Of a stretch of DNA of 64,000 bases, positions 36,006-49,223 are shown piece by piece. The stretch's first letter is position 1; each line of letters starts with the position of its first letter. The translations under genes and the position numbers were made by a program. The stretch is from Rhyacophila brunnea (Eukaryota > Arthropoda > Insecta > Trichoptera > Rhyacophilidae): the NCBI GenBank assembly GCA_022495005.1, contig JAGYXB010000974.1, forward strand, positions 418,246 through 482,245, read 5' to 3'. Under the pieces are notes generated by a model. The model was not told where the DNA came from and did not search any database. It saw nothing but the letters and a program-made list of their open reading frames with translations.

Positions 36006-37774
36006 ATTATAGAATGTCAGGACTGCGGTGGTTTGATAGAGTATTAAAAGATTTGAGAGTGTTGGTAGTAGGAAGATACTGAAAAACTGAAAGGAAAGAA
36101 AGATTCTATTTCAGGCAGTTCTTGCTTTAATGCCAGAAAATCCTGACGACAATTAATTCGTTACAGTTTTTCATTATGGCTATTTTGTAATGGGACAATT
36201 TTGAGATTTTCCGTTCGTGATACAAATTAAATTTACTAGTTTTGAAAAAGTTTTGCCGCCAAATGTAATAGAACAGTCTGCCATTTTGTCGAGATGTTCG
36301 ATAACCCCTTGCGCAACTTACTCTGTCGGTTGCCGGCCGAGTTTTGATTTTATCAAACTAACAAATTGAATTCGACAACCTATTACAATAAATTTCAATC
36401 CGGAATGTGTAGCAGCACCCACGGTGTTGAAACAATCTGTCGCCAATATCCGATCTATTTTCAGCAAAATCAAAGGTATTTTACATATGTACGTAATTGT
36501 ATTTATTGCACTGAAGTTACGATGTAGATCTGCGTTATAATAGCGGGATACATTTTTCCAGTAGGTCGCCAACCACTTGGTAAATAATGATATATGTCAA
36601 AAATTATAATAATTACGCTAGAACTTTAAAGAAATAAACATAAAGAAACAAAAATTATACCACTATATAGATAAATGAAGCTTCTGACGACAAATATTAG
36701 GTTTATGCCGGTCTTGATCAGCAAAACGCGTAAAAAAAACGGGCTTGATAACTGCGTTTCGGTGGCCATTTTATGTGCATACTTGAGATCTCATTCGATC
36801 TGAACTTTGTATCTTAAAACCATACAATAATTGAATTAAGAAAACATATACAACATTAATTCATTTTATTAAATTCGCATTGACTACCCTTACTGACAAA
36901 CATAGTTCTACGTGCATAAACTCTCCACTTCACTTTGATAGTTAATCATTTTTTTCTGTATATACTTATATGAATTAAAATTACTTTAGCTCGCTATTAA
37001 TAAAATTGTGCAGCTACCCATCACCGATGGCTTTTTTAAAAACTATTTTAGCCGCCGTATAAAAATTTTAACCGGGGCATTTTACAAATTTCGTTCAGAA
37101 TGAGATCGCAGTTTTTTTTCGAAAGATCAAATAATTTTCTTACACAGCCTAGCCTAGCGATAATTTTTTGATTTCTAGAGAATCTCATTGATGATTTCGG
37201 TAATTATTAATGTGAGATTGGCTTTTTATGATTATTTTTCGAGAGAGAGAGTATCTACATTAGATATTACCACGAAGTTACCAAGAAATGCATGCAAATT
37301 TGATCTGATATATAATTCTTAATACTCTGCAAATTATGTTATGCACTAGACCTTTTATAATATCGCCCATTTAGCTATAAAAGCTCTTATGAGACGTAAT
37401 CGAAATTTTACACGAAAGTTTTGTCTGCTTGTCTAGGACAGACTAGTCAATTTATTTTATAAGAAACATTTTTTTATATTGAATTAAAAATATAAGTCTC
37501 GAGAATATCGAAAAAAAAAGGAAATAGTATTTATCGCGTATTTGAGTTGCAATGATATAGTATAAAAATATGTCAACGGTGACTTTTATTACCAGTAGAC
37601 CAAAATTCATTGATATAAAACTTATGTAGGTGGATACACTCGTATCATTTACATTATGTATGTGAATTCGGTAGGTATTTTTAAGCCTACGCATGGTTCA
37701 CGATACCTTTATGTCCATGAATGATTATACATTTTAAAAATGTCAAATAATTAATAGCATTCAAAGAATATGTA
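36006..37774. other. AT-rich intergenic DNA, no gene seen
   Basis: No supported feature was found. Confidence 0.5.
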
Positions 37775-38002
37775 ATGTCACTCTTGAAAAGTTATTTCTT
37801 ATTGCTGTTGCATTTGCTTGTATCTCTGCCCTGCTTACTCTCAGTTCCGTTTGATAGTTATACGGCCCTTGAAGAAAACAATGTTGATTTAATTTACAAT
37901 GGGAGAGTGATTACTGTTAATAAAATAATAGTGTTGGAAATTATAAGATTTACCAAAGAGAGCCTCGCAGGCTATAATATCTCGACGCATCATCATTTCT
38001 AG
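37775..38002 (+). CDS. Possible small ORF with signal-peptide-like start
   Basis: The 75-residue frame starts MSLLKSYFLLLLHLLVSLPC, a charged-then-hydrophobic stretch with small residues after it, as in secretory signals. The rest (for example NVDLIYNGRVITV) is not recognised. Low-complexity T/C-rich DNA can give such a start by chance, and no exon junctions or homologous context support it. Confidence 0.15.
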   Translation: MSLLKSYFLLLLHLLVSLPCLLSVPFDSYTALEENNVDLIYNGRVITVNKIIVLEIIRFTKESLAGYNISTHHHF

Positions 38003-40624
38003 TACTACAACCCTTGGCGGGTTTTAGTGTCCTCGAAAAACTACGCTAATTCAAGTGAAGCCTTTTGACGTAAGCTTTCCCTAAAAAAATATTACATCGG
38101 TTTACAAGCCTTACCAATGCATTATTATAATGGTGGGAATTATCATAGTTATTGGTAATTTTAGCTTGGTAGTAGTGTGGAGGTTTTACCCAACCCTACA
38201 ACTGTCACGTCATTGTCTATGCTCATGTTTGGGGCATAGAAATTGGCGAAGCGGGAATAAAAAAAAAACTGTCTAGAGACATCGGTCCTGTATAGAGGTT
38301 ATAATGACGCTCAGTTCTTTGCTGAATTATCAAGTTAAAAGATTCATGTTAAACCTTAGCGATATAATATAATATAACACCATGTTATTTGCCGTGTAAT
38401 AACAAACAAGGTAATGCGCGACATAATATAATCGATGTAAAACACCAACTCGTGTATTATTCAACTCTGCCCGACCACACGAATTTCACACACGCGAGCA
38501 ACCTTCAGATACTAAACGAATAACGGGCGTAGTAAGAATAAAGCAAGTAACAAGTACATCCCTTATAGTAGTAGTAAACCCTCTACATAATATATTTATG
38601 TGTTGATTACTGGAAACACTTACATCTGCATCGTGCTATACTGCTTCTGTATTGTGATGTAACTTTATTATACTATAACCGATTAACCGTTGTATTACCA
38701 GACTACCAAGGGGAAGGGGATAACATAATACTGTATTAATAAAAACATTATACAGTTTATTTTTATTCATTTTTATTTGGTCGTAAAACTAGAATAATTA
38801 GGTAGGTACTCTAATGGTTGTGTTTTAAAATAATTAGGAAAGCTTAACCTGTATTTATAGAGGTATATCAACACACAAACAAAAAGTTTGTTTGACAAGT
38901 TTAACAACAGTCATCTATCAATTCTCATGGAGCAAGCTCCGCTTGCGTTTTTATGAATGAATTGAATTAATGAATGAAATGAGGAAACACGCCTTGGCAT
39001 GAGTAGGTAGTCGTAGGTAAGTATATCTTTACATATTTCGTAATAAATTTTATCTATCTTATAAGTGGATGACTGGAGAAACTTGAGCATATGACTCTGG
39101 CTTACAATTATTATTGTGTATATTGTATTAAATTTATGTGACAAATAAATACAAAGGGTTGAGGTCTAGGTGATACAGATCTTAGTTACCGATGGACAAT
39201 GTAAGAGTATAATATGTCAGAAATTATTATTTTTCATAGATCTTTCACGGTTAGGACCCTGAAATGTTGTAAGTACCTAATCGTTATTGGGACAAAGGTT
39301 CTGCACATATATCACAGTCCACTCTGAGTGTTTCACGTCTAAAGTATGTGAATATTTAACTCTTTTATTTTGTCACTGCAGTCTGTTCGTGGTGCTTTAG
39401 ACTTAGCTTCTTAGGTCTTATTGATATATTGAAAACATGTAATAATGAATATGCGCAAATACGGTTTCTTATCGTGCGCAGGAATTTGATTATTTTTGAT
39501 ACGGTCCCTATTGTCGACTGTAGTTACCTACATCACGCCTATTGCATCACATTCTCTCGATCGGCAGTCTTCCAAATGTATCATTTTTCCTGTTAAAACT
39601 ATCGCATCTCACATTAATGTGGTATATTTTTATAGTATTCGCTTATGTGTGATAGTTATAATTCATTTACACTAGAGCAAGTTTAGGTGGACATTGATTA
39701 ATAACCTTTTAATTAAAATAGAAGAATATATTAGTCTTAGTTTTATTTGAAAGCATAATTATATACATCATCAAGCAAAACTTTTATTAAGAATACATAT
39801 TATTATGTAGTAAGAATTTGAATAAAATTAATAATGCTTGCGATAATATTATATTCATTTGATTTCTATGCAATTTGGTTGTTGAACAGTCTTTTTAGTG
39901 TTTGGTTAGGTTAGTACTGATTGCCTGACGAATTTAATGTATTTTTCTTCATTGAAAATATGCAATTTAATATAGCACGTAAAGTATTAAGAGGTTGTTC
40001 CAATAACGTATAGGTACATCAATCTACGTACTAATCAAAGGTATTGAACCTACCATTAAATCACAAGCAATGCATCCAATATCAAAGCTTACACAAATAC
40101 TTATTTATCTATAATGTCTACAATTAATGTCGGACACATATACATGTTAGCTCTATTTTTACAGGTACATATTCAGTAGAAATTAGTATCTACCTAAGTC
40201 AATTGAAATATGTACATCTAACTGTTTTCGGTATCGTAAATTATTGTAATTTGGGTGAAGTAGTTAGTTATTTGAATTGTCATTTTGGTAGCCTTGCATT
40301 TAATGAGCTCGCAACATTTCAAAATGGAGGTTTCGTAGGCGTTGTGACTTGAGAAACATTTCAAGAGGTGTTGCTTACTACAAAACACAGGGTTGGAAGT
40401 AATACGTAATATCTTTGTATATAATTATTTTTAATAACCATTATAATATTTGTAATTTAACTGATGTTTTTATTGATGCGTTTTGGATAAACACCTTGGA
40501 TAAATATTCATATTATTTTTTTTGTATTTAGATTGTATTTAGATTTAAGTAATTTTCTAATATTTGTTATTATTTCTGGTTCCCTATAAAGTTCTCCGGA
40601 AAGTTGTTCAGAAGATAACAGCCT
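38003..40624. other. AT-rich intergenic DNA, no gene seen
   Basis: No supported feature was found. Confidence 0.5.
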
Positions 40625-40735
40625 CCCAACACCTTGGTATGATAACTAAGTCAAAGTGACCAACTGCTTCAACCGAGGGTTGGACTGATTCAGGAAAATC
40701 TTTTCCTTGAGTCAATATAATATGGGAAGCTTTTT
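40625..40735 (-). pseudogene. Fragment of a non-LTR retrotransposon tail
   Basis: The minus strand encodes SVQPSVEAVGHFDLV, aligning with SVRPSVGPVGHCDLV of 18166-18500. Only this short piece survives. Confidence 0.5.
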
Positions 40736-40820
40736 CAGTAATTATTTACTTTTTAATTAACCATTTCTTTTATTCAACGAATAATTCACAAGATTTAAGA
40801 ATGTACTATTCTAATTATTG

Positions 40821-41289
40821 AACATACTTAATTCTGAAAACATTCATGAGAAAATATAGCCAATAGAAAAATCTTTTTCGAAAAAATTAAAACAACCGGC
40901 AGGATCGAGCCTACGTCTCTTGGGTTTCGCGCCCTGTGCATTACCACTATGCTACGTAGGCAATGGATTCATGTATTCTAAATTAAAATACTTCTTACTT
41001 TAATTACTAACCGACGTCACGGATCACTCCAATATTTTTCTGTTGCAATTTACTTGAACTTACTAATAATTTTTAATTAATTATTTCTTGCTTATGAGCA
41101 GGTATTAATAAGGCCAATATTTAAAATTTGTCGCAATTAAGCATGGCAGTGTCGTAGCATAGTGGTAATGTACAAGGCGCGAAACCCAAGAGACGCAGGC
41201 TCGATTCCTGCCGGATGTCTTACTTTTTTCGAAAAAGATTTTTCTATTGGCTATATTTTCTCATGAGTGTTTTCAGAATTAAGTATGTT
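40821..41289. mobile_element. Palindromic element with tRNA-like arms (469 bp)
   Basis: The arms of about 165 bp are near-identical in reverse complement, from aacatacttaattctgaaaa (40821) to its inverse ending at 41289. Each arm contains a tRNA-like module: tagcatagtggtaatg as A box, gcgcgaaacccaagagacg as central part and gcaggctcgattcctgc as a perfect 5-bp-stem T-arm (right arm, about 41155-41216). The left arm carries the same module on the minus strand. The A/T-rich spacer (about 40990-41145) contains an accgacgtcacggatcactc segment also found, inverted, near 45033. Confidence 0.75.
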
Positions 41290-42024
41290 AAATTATTTAC
41301 TTTTTGTAATAATTCTATAATAATATAATATCTCACAAATATTATCAGTAGGTAATATTATATACTTAAAATATTATATAAAGTTTAATGATATCACATA
41401 TATATTATCAATTTAATGCAAATATTATTTCATATTTAATCTATTTTACATTATATTAAGGTAGTTTGGTGATATATAATATTATAAATCTGTATATTTC
41501 TTGTTGCTGAATAAGTACATAAAGAGGTAGTTACTAATTAAGGTAGGGTATGTTTTAGAACGTTTATTTAGACTCACTATCACGTAATTGGAATATATCA
41601 AATGTCTAAACTATTATTGGTCTAAGCATTTATTAATATTATTGCTAGTCAGTCGTACAGTTTGAGAGAATAAACAACTGATGCTAGGTAGGTACCGATG
41701 TATCAGACAGTCACAAACAGTAGTGTAGTGGAACCTGGGCTCGCCGGGATGCCACTTCTTCAAACAGATATATAATAATGTTGACTCACGTGAGTATAAA
41801 AAAAATTGTTGTTGATATTATTATAACTTGGGAAATAAAGGAGAATATAATATAGTTTTTGTTCATTCGAGCGTTTTATCCAATTTAATTATGCACATTA
41901 ATTATACATTGACACACTGACCACATGGCTAACTTCTGATTCACATCGTTTTATAATTATTATTAAAACACAACGAACAAACAAAACACAAATGAGGGGG
42001 GTATTTAACTATTATAATTAACAA
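41290..42024. other. AT-rich intergenic DNA, no gene seen
   Basis: No supported feature was found. Confidence 0.5.
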
Positions 42025-42450
42025 GATGAAGTACCCGGCTTCGCACAGGGTCGCTTCGTGGATACATATACCTACTATTTACCTTTGCGGGTATGCGTAC
42101 AATAACTGACGAAAGTTTCGTCGCAATCGAATTAATGGTATAGGAACCATACGTATAAAAGAAAATGAAATGAATAAAAAGAAGAAGATGATGATTTTTC
42201 TGATTCAGAAACCTTTGCGGGTGTGCATACAACCACTTACCAAAATTTCATCGCAATCGGATGAATGGTATATGAACGCATACGGGACAGACAGACAGAC
42301 ATTCATTTTTATATATAAGATAATATAGCCTATACTCTTCGCGCAAGTGCAAGCAATAAGTTGAAAAAGTTTTATCGCAATCGGATGAACGGTATGGCAG
42401 TGCATAAAATACGAACAAACAAACAAATATTGATTTTTATATTATTAGAT
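42025..42450. repeat. RTE-type 3' UTR / SINE-like repeat, three related monomers
   Basis: It begins with cccggcttcgcacagggtcg and contains three diverged units built on tcgcaatcggatgaatggta (near 42120, 42251, 42370). The second and third end in gacagacagacattca / acaaacaaacaaatattg and then AT-rich tttatatata. This is the layout of the 3' end of RTE-like retrotransposons and their SINEs in insects. Confidence 0.6.
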
Positions 42451-43328
42451 TAATGCTCCGGGACTTTTTTGTTTAAAATAATATCGATGAATATAAGAGA
42501 CTATAAATTTTCCCAATCCGGGTCTTTTCAATATTCACTGGTTCCATAACAATACTCGTGCCTTTCGATCTGTCGTCGATACCTATATACTATACCTTTA
42601 TTTATATTGTTTTAAATAATAATGAATGACGATATACATATTTGGCTGATCGCAGTTGTATATAAGCAGATTTATATTAAATTTACGACACGATACTTCA
42701 TGTCTTAATAATAATTATGCAAATATAATTTGCGACGTGGTGTCATTATATTCGAGATTAAATGCATCTGATTTGCATACGTTAATAGATAATTATTGCA
42801 TATTACAGAAAATAATGCAGGTGTTAAAAGTGTAAGTAACAATGCAGCGTGATTATTAACTATATTAATATATAAGGTTGATGGTCTAAAATAAGCAACT
42901 CTGTCCGCGTGAAATACGGAAAAAAACGTTGTACAAGTGAATAATATACAGAACGGAGAATTTAATATACCTACTGTTTCGTATTATCAATAATTGTTGT
43001 TCGATTTTTCGCGCGGTTGAATTTGAATATAGAAAACTAAAAAAATAGGTGTGTACTACAGCTAATAATATTCATTAATAAATTGACAATCAACAATCTA
43101 ATGTCATACAATGTTTAAAAAATTTGAATATAACATATTATTATGTTTTTATGAATATTTTTTTTATGTGTAAAATTTTGTATCTGCGGAATAATTAATA
43201 AACCAAGGAAATATGTGAAAATATACTGCAAAAAGATAAGTTTAGTGTGTCCATATTTGAAGAATAATGTTTACTGTTTCACATGAAGTAGGGACGCGTG
43301 GTTTTGTAGAATGTAACTCAAAACTTTT
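42451..43328. other. AT-rich intergenic DNA, no gene seen
   Basis: No supported feature was found. Confidence 0.5.
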
Positions 43329-43640
43329 AAGGGGGAGAGGCACGCCAGCAGAGAACCTAGAGGAAAAATTCGAAGCTTGCAATTTGAGATTTTTTTTTTT
43401 GATAATTTACAATTCAACTGTATTAATTAATTAGTATGTATCTGAAAACATTAAAAAGATTTTTTATTTTAAAGATACACTTACAATTGTTATACATTAT
43501 TACAATTATTACACTATATTTTATGGTCATATCTATTATTAAAATATGGTTTATTAAGTTTTCAATTTTTCGTCGTTTAGATATTTGACTAATTCATCGT
43601 TTTAATATTTTTTTATACTTATTTTAAAAAACATCGATTT
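43329..43640. repeat. One-armed relative of the 7586-8202 foldback
   Basis: After ttttaaggggg, the sequence cctagaggaaaaattcgaag then cttgcaatttgaga and tatgtatctgaaaacattaa follows the left arm of the 7.6-kb foldback for about 300 bp. The opposite arm is missing. Confidence 0.65.
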
Positions 43641-44399
43641 TTATAAAAATATAAATGTGTATAACTTGAAATCATTTTTGTTTATATCAAATCGAGCTTC
43701 AATATTGGGACCATACCAATAAAAAAAAAATAGATTTTTTTAGAATTGTAGTAATTGTTAAAATAAGTGCTAATACTTTGATACAAACCTACCCTAAGGT
43801 CGATAATATTTATCACTTTATCACTTTAGCGGTCGATAAGTATAGAATAGACCAACATGTTATTGCAATTATTTTAACAGTAAAAATAAATAAATAAATA
43901 AATAAAATATAACAAATAATATATTATTATTATGTAAGTATTTGCTATTTTTAATACAATGTCTTCTCATCAAATAATTAATAAAAGTGAAAAAAAAAAT
44001 ACAATTTTGATGGTATCTATTATTAAAATTATATTATTATGATTATACTTTGCACCTACAGAATTCTTCTGAGAACTGAGATTTGTAAAAATGTTTATAT
44101 TCACAGTTTGAATTTATTGATGTTAGGTATCTCACAAAGCTTTTAAATGATAATAAAGTCACACCAAAATCATGTTATTTTAATCTACGTTGATTACATT
44201 TATTGCTATGTTATATTATGGTGTAGCATAAACTTCCAGAAGCAATATTGCGTTTTTTGTAACGTTACCTAACGCTAAGTTAATTAAATAAATCGAAATT
44301 AAGTCAATAAAATAAATATATACTAATAATATAGGTTCTAGGTATTGAAAGTGCAGCAAATGGAAAAGAGATTTTATTAAAAATAATTACGAGATAAAA
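43641..44399. other. AT-rich intergenic DNA
   Basis: No gene was seen. An (AAAT)n run lies near 43887-43907. Confidence 0.5.
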
Positions 44400-45945
44400 A
44401 GAACTTTTTATATACAACGTTTTTAAATTTTCTGTTGGATTATTATGCTCAATATGCTCAAACTTGTACTTGACATGAAGTAAATAAAAAACAAACAAAC
44501 AAATATAGAATACTGAAATGTCATTTTGATATTTCATTTTGATTTCCATAGTAACGCATGTATATATATTAATAATTTAGTTATTAGGACCACCCCCTTA
44601 GCAACCAATAATAGTCTTTTACTTTTTACCGATTTTTGTGAAATAAAATTCCATACAAAACAGTATTAACTGAAAATGATTTCAATTCTGCTTAAAGATG
44701 GCTAAAAGTATTAAAAGAATGTATTGGCATCGTGTTCTGATAATATATTCTAAAAGTTTAAAATGTTTAGCTAGTCGGGAAGTTAGTAAAAAATCGTTTG
44801 CAAGATTTGTAATGGACAAACAACCACCAAACAAACAATAATACGAGCTAATAAAAACGTTGTAAAATGGAATTAATTAAGTCAGTATTTTAAACTTTAG
44901 TTGCGACTGTTAAGTACATTCTCAAATCTTAGTAATCGTTGAATAAAATCGTTGAAAATAGTTTGTTAAATTATAAGCAAGTAGGTACGCTACGAAATAA
45001 GCTAAGAACGTATACAAACTAAATACTGGAGTGATCCGTGACGTCGGTTACTAATTAAGTCATTGAATTGATACAATTGATTTAATATACAAAAACCGAT
45101 AGCCAACATTGTACGTGTACAAAGGCATCAGCTGGTAACGTGGCATATGTCGTTGATTTAAAAAAAAAATCAAGGTCAATTAATCTGTTTCTTTAATGTG
45201 TATTTTCGTTGTGAATTGAATTTATCATGGAAAAATTAATTGGAAATCAATAGCACATATTATTATAATATATTTCTGAATGTTCCGTTTGGTTGATATT
45301 CGCGGGAAATTACCGCGGTATATACGGACAATAAATAAAATTGATCGCACAGGATAATAATTATTATTAGTGCGGTCAAATTTTCTCGCGTATAAAGTAA
45401 TTTTCTATCCTGAATCCCCAAATGAAAATAGGACCTTTTGCCTCCCGCAGACGGATTTATAGATCAAGCGACATTTCTGCGAGGCTGATAATAATATAAA
45501 TTCCTGTCTGCAATCTGGAAGTTTTGTTTATTAAATATATTTTCCACCTAACCGAACATGATTTTTACAACGTTTTTCTTAGCTCGTATTCTTATTTGTC
45601 CGGTACAAATCTTGCAATCGATTTTTAACAAGCTTTTCGACTAGCTAGACATTTGAAACTTTTGGAATATATCAGAACACAATGCCAATGCAGTTTTTTA
45701 GCCATCTTTAAGCAGAATTGAATTCATTTTCAGTTAATTCTGTTTTGTATGAAAGGTTATTTCGACACCATTATTGGTTGCTAGAGGTCTGGAGTCCTAG
45801 CAACTTAATTATTAATATATACGTGCGTTACTATGGAAATCAATATGACATGTCAAGTACAAATTTTTTTGATCGTTTAAGCTAGTCAAGTCAAGTTAAT
45901 ATGATTCAACAGAAAATTTAAAAAGGTTGTATATAAAAGTTCGGT
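44400..45945. mobile_element. Diverged palindromic element (about 1.55 kb)
   Basis: The left arm (44400-44880) and right arm (45560-45945, inverted) share tttttaaattttctgttg, gatttccatagtaacgca, ttctgcttaaagatggctaa, ctagctagtcg and aatacgagctaa. They are clearly homologous but separated by many changes and indels, so older than the TTAA foldbacks. The spacer (44886-45558) carries a segment related to the tRNA-like elements (gatccgtgacgtcggtta). No transposase frame was recognised. Confidence 0.7.
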
Positions 45946-46504
45946 AAAGTTCGGTTATGAGGAACACAGCGGAAAACTCATTTTGAAAATACCCGATATA
46001 CTTGATTATTTGTTAGTTTGAGTTAGTTTAGGTTAGGTTAGTGACATGACCCGGCTCACGGCTAGCTCAATAATGCTACCGGGCCGCCACTGAGGAGACT
46101 AGTGATGAACTAGGAGAGGTGAATCTCCTTTGTAGTATCACAACTTTTGAATTCCCGAATAAAACTCTCAGCTGGTGTGGTGCCGAATTTATCCAGGTAC
46201 CAGAGTTCACGGTCACACAATAAGGTTAACTGTCATTGTTCCCGTAATTAAATCTCATTAAAGTATCAGTAAACTATTTATTTGTTCACTATAGGATCTC
46301 TGTGAAATCTTTCACAAATTCCCAAAAAGTCACACCTAATTCAGAGAATGTATACGCAGATATTCTTTGGATATTTTTAATTCATGAAATATTTTCCCAT
46401 AAGAAAGAAAATATAATTTATTCTTTGGTCACACAGTGTTAGGTTTATAAAAAGAATAGAATTTATTTTATTGTTGTTTATAAAGTTTATTTATGTTCAC
46501 AGCA
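45946..46504. other. Intergenic DNA with a TTAGG-type run
   Basis: ttaggttaggttag at 46029-46042 is the insect telomere-type repeat. cccggctcacggctagctc and gctaccgggccgcc nearby form a small inverted repeat. No gene was seen. Confidence 0.5.
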
Positions 46505-46670
46505 TGTTTACAAATATTTATTTGTGTTTACAAACTTGTTTACAAAAGGTTTGCTTAATGTTTACAAATTTATTTACTAAAATTTGTTTTATGTTTACAA
46601 ATTTATTTACCAAAACTTGTTTTATAATTATGTTTACTTAATAAAGTTTCAAAAATTTATTTTATAATCC
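46505..46670. repeat. AT-rich tandem repeat, about 33-bp unit
   Basis: atgtttacaaatttatttac followed by (t/c)aaaa(t/c)ttgtttt repeats twice in exact register, with decayed copies on both sides. Confidence 0.65.
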
Positions 46671-47542
46671 CGAAAAGATTTGTAAAATTTATTATTACAG
46701 ACTGAGTTTATTAATTTGTTTTTATAAAACAAATCCGATCACGTAATTTATCCCGATTACGTCACCTCGTATGATGAGTAATGAAAATAAAATTACTCCG
46801 CGAACGCGTCACTATCGACAGATACGTGGTATTCGTGCTACGTTTTAGCGGCCGACGTCACTACCGACAGATACGTGTTATTCGCGCTACGTTTTGCCCG
46901 TCGAAGGGGACTTACTGGTACGTATGAATCGCGAATGTACTGAGAACCATGTCTCACCACTTTGCAGTGAGGACTGCTGCTTGCTGAAGATCGCTGGTGA
47001 AGAGTGTAGAAACTAATGATTTTACGGGAAAAGTGGTCGCCTTTTATACCCTTCGGATAGAGGTTTAACAGGAAACAGTCCGTAAGGGATAGCAGATCTA
47101 TATCTTTCTCTCACGGGATGAATTTACGTATATCTCCCGTTCCTGGCAACTTTCTAATAGAGATATCTTCTAATTTAGTCGGGTTAAATTTACTCTACTT
47201 TATTTTCGCAAAATTAAGACTTAATAGGGGTGTTTCAAGCACCCTCTAGAACATGTCCCTTAAATGCGCAGTTAGGATGACGTAAGCAAAATAGTTGATT
47301 TTATATGATTTTTCGTGTCCAAACGAAGGGGAAAGTTTCTAGCTTTCCATCGAGGTATCGGAATAAGTATTCGGGTACTAAATAAGGGAATGGCAGTCTT
47401 TAAATTTAAAATGTCAAAATGAAAGGTTGACACCCACGTACTAGTCCTTTCCACCACTCTTGGCCTTTTTTAGGCCAATAGAATTTTACTAAGTTTTAAT
47501 AAAACTGTTTGGAGCCGCAGAAACTTTCTCATTCGATATTTA
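46671..47542. other. Unclassified DNA with a 49-bp direct duplication
   Basis: 46807-46855 (cgtcactatcgacagatacg...) is repeated at 46856-46904 with a few changes. The area is less AT-rich than average and lies directly against the LTR retrotransposon. Its own identity is unknown. Confidence 0.4.
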
Positions 47543-48643
47543 CTTTTCGGACGAATATTATTACGAGAAAATACTATAATATTATACTTAACATTTCAAC
47601 TTAAATATATAAATGCTTAATCCTAACAAGATGTTATACACGAACAGTTACTAACTTATTCAATCTTGCATAGTGACTTTTATATAGTAATATGGATGTA
47701 ACCTTGAATCTATTTTTACCTCGCGAGCCAGCACAGCTGGGCCGTAAATTCGAGTCGAACAGAATTCAGTTAAAGTTCAAGGTCACACGTCAATTTGTAT
47801 TTTTAGTTGCAGTATTTAATTCTTTTATTTACCCAAGATGCGATTAAGATTTATTATTATTTATGGGTAGAAACCCATCTATGCCAGAATCTTAAGTTTT
47901 TCCAATTGTTACTTTTACAATATTCGTTATAGTCAGTAAGTTATAGCATTAACAAAATCTATAATTATAATTACGCGTCTATAAATATAGGTACGCGTTT
48001 ACAGTATTTTTATAACAGTAGTTAGCTTCTATCTTGTATTGATAAAATTAGTATAAAAATTCTTTATTCACAATTATACAGTATATAAATTTATAAATAT
48101 TCAATTTTCTTTTTCAATTTTCATACATTTCCATTATTGCTATAAAAGTTATTGAAGCATGTACTCGCTAAATTTTACGTAAACAATCTCTTCCATAACT
48201 TATTTTCTAAGTTTAATGGAGATTTCCCGGAAATTTATATTAAAAAATACATCGCGCTGATATTTCACGATGTGACATTTCGAGGTCTGTGGTCACAGCG
48301 TTCCAATTACACTGGAGCACTCTTGATTTTCGGAGGCGAAAATTTTTTTACGTAAAATTTTATTACATTTACAAAGAAAAGGTTAACAACATACATTTTA
48401 CTTCCTAATACTAAACGATTACGCTAATGGTTACCTGTTCATGGTCTTTTTGACCATTTCATTCTTGATTCTTCCATAGTTTAGAACTATGGGACTTATA
48501 TATCCTGTCTGAACCGTGTCGTGAGGTTGTCGCAAGGCTATTGAGAAGTAGAATTGACTACAAGGCTAGATTTGTATAGTTATGTCGTTAAACCATACTC
48601 TGCCACAAACACTAACTGAAGGTCGGCGTTTTTGTTCGTGTCA
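47543..48643 (-). repeat. 3' LTR of the non-autonomous LTR element
   Basis: On the minus strand it begins tgacacgaacaaaaacgccg (48643 downward) and ends ccgaaaag (47543). It begins with the expected TG, but the matching end does not finish in CA, which is unusual and may mean the true edge has decayed. Confidence 0.8.
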
Positions 48644-48656
48644 AATGCCCACCCTT
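48644..48656 (-). other. Polypurine-like tract next to the 3' LTR
   Basis: The minus-strand sequence aagggtgggcatt directly precedes the LTR start tgacacg. It is the expected position of the plus-strand primer and supports the minus orientation. Confidence 0.5.
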
Positions 48657-49223
48657 AATAAAGACATAACTGTATATGTCTAGTCTCAATTCACCATTGC
48701 AACACCTCAGGACACCGTAAAAATGCAAAGCGATAAAGCAACAGTAAAGCATATTCAAAATAAAATACACAAAATCTGCGCATGCACACAAAGGTTTTCT
48801 TTTACTTTTTGTAATTAATATTCGCCCAGATTCAGGTCTTAAAATTCTAATTTAATAAAAGAAAATTATACATTGTAATAATTCTGAAGTTAAAAATTTT
48901 ATTTTGAGGACGGTGAGTGCTGTATGGGACGACTACTGCTTTTCCTGCCGAGGGACAACCGCAAGGAAGAGGACTCACGGAGACGCTCCCTTTACGACCC
49001 ATGGACAGAAGTAGAGTTCGACTTCCCGTCGCGAATCACGTTCCCGCTTACTAGAAAATATGGCATAGTACCATGATATGCCAGGGAGACTCCCCTGACA
49101 ATACCTTTAATATTAAATTACATAGGGTCATTTAAACCTATTTAATCTAACGCTCAATACTCCTAGCTATATATTACATTCTACAGAATTTGAAATCAAT
49201 CCCAATCAAGAGACTTATTTTTC
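48657..49223 (-). other. Non-coding 3' region of the LTR element
   Basis: No frame longer than a few dozen codons was found. A GC-richer patch (48905-49050) contains cggtgagtgctg and ccgcaaggaagagg, with a minus-strand piece RREVELYFCPWVVKG that is not recognised. Confidence 0.4.

Noticed and set aside
41147..41218. Functional tRNA gene
   Set aside because: A box, B box and T-arm are good, but the 5' and 3' ends do not pair as an acceptor stem and the same module is inverted in the other arm.
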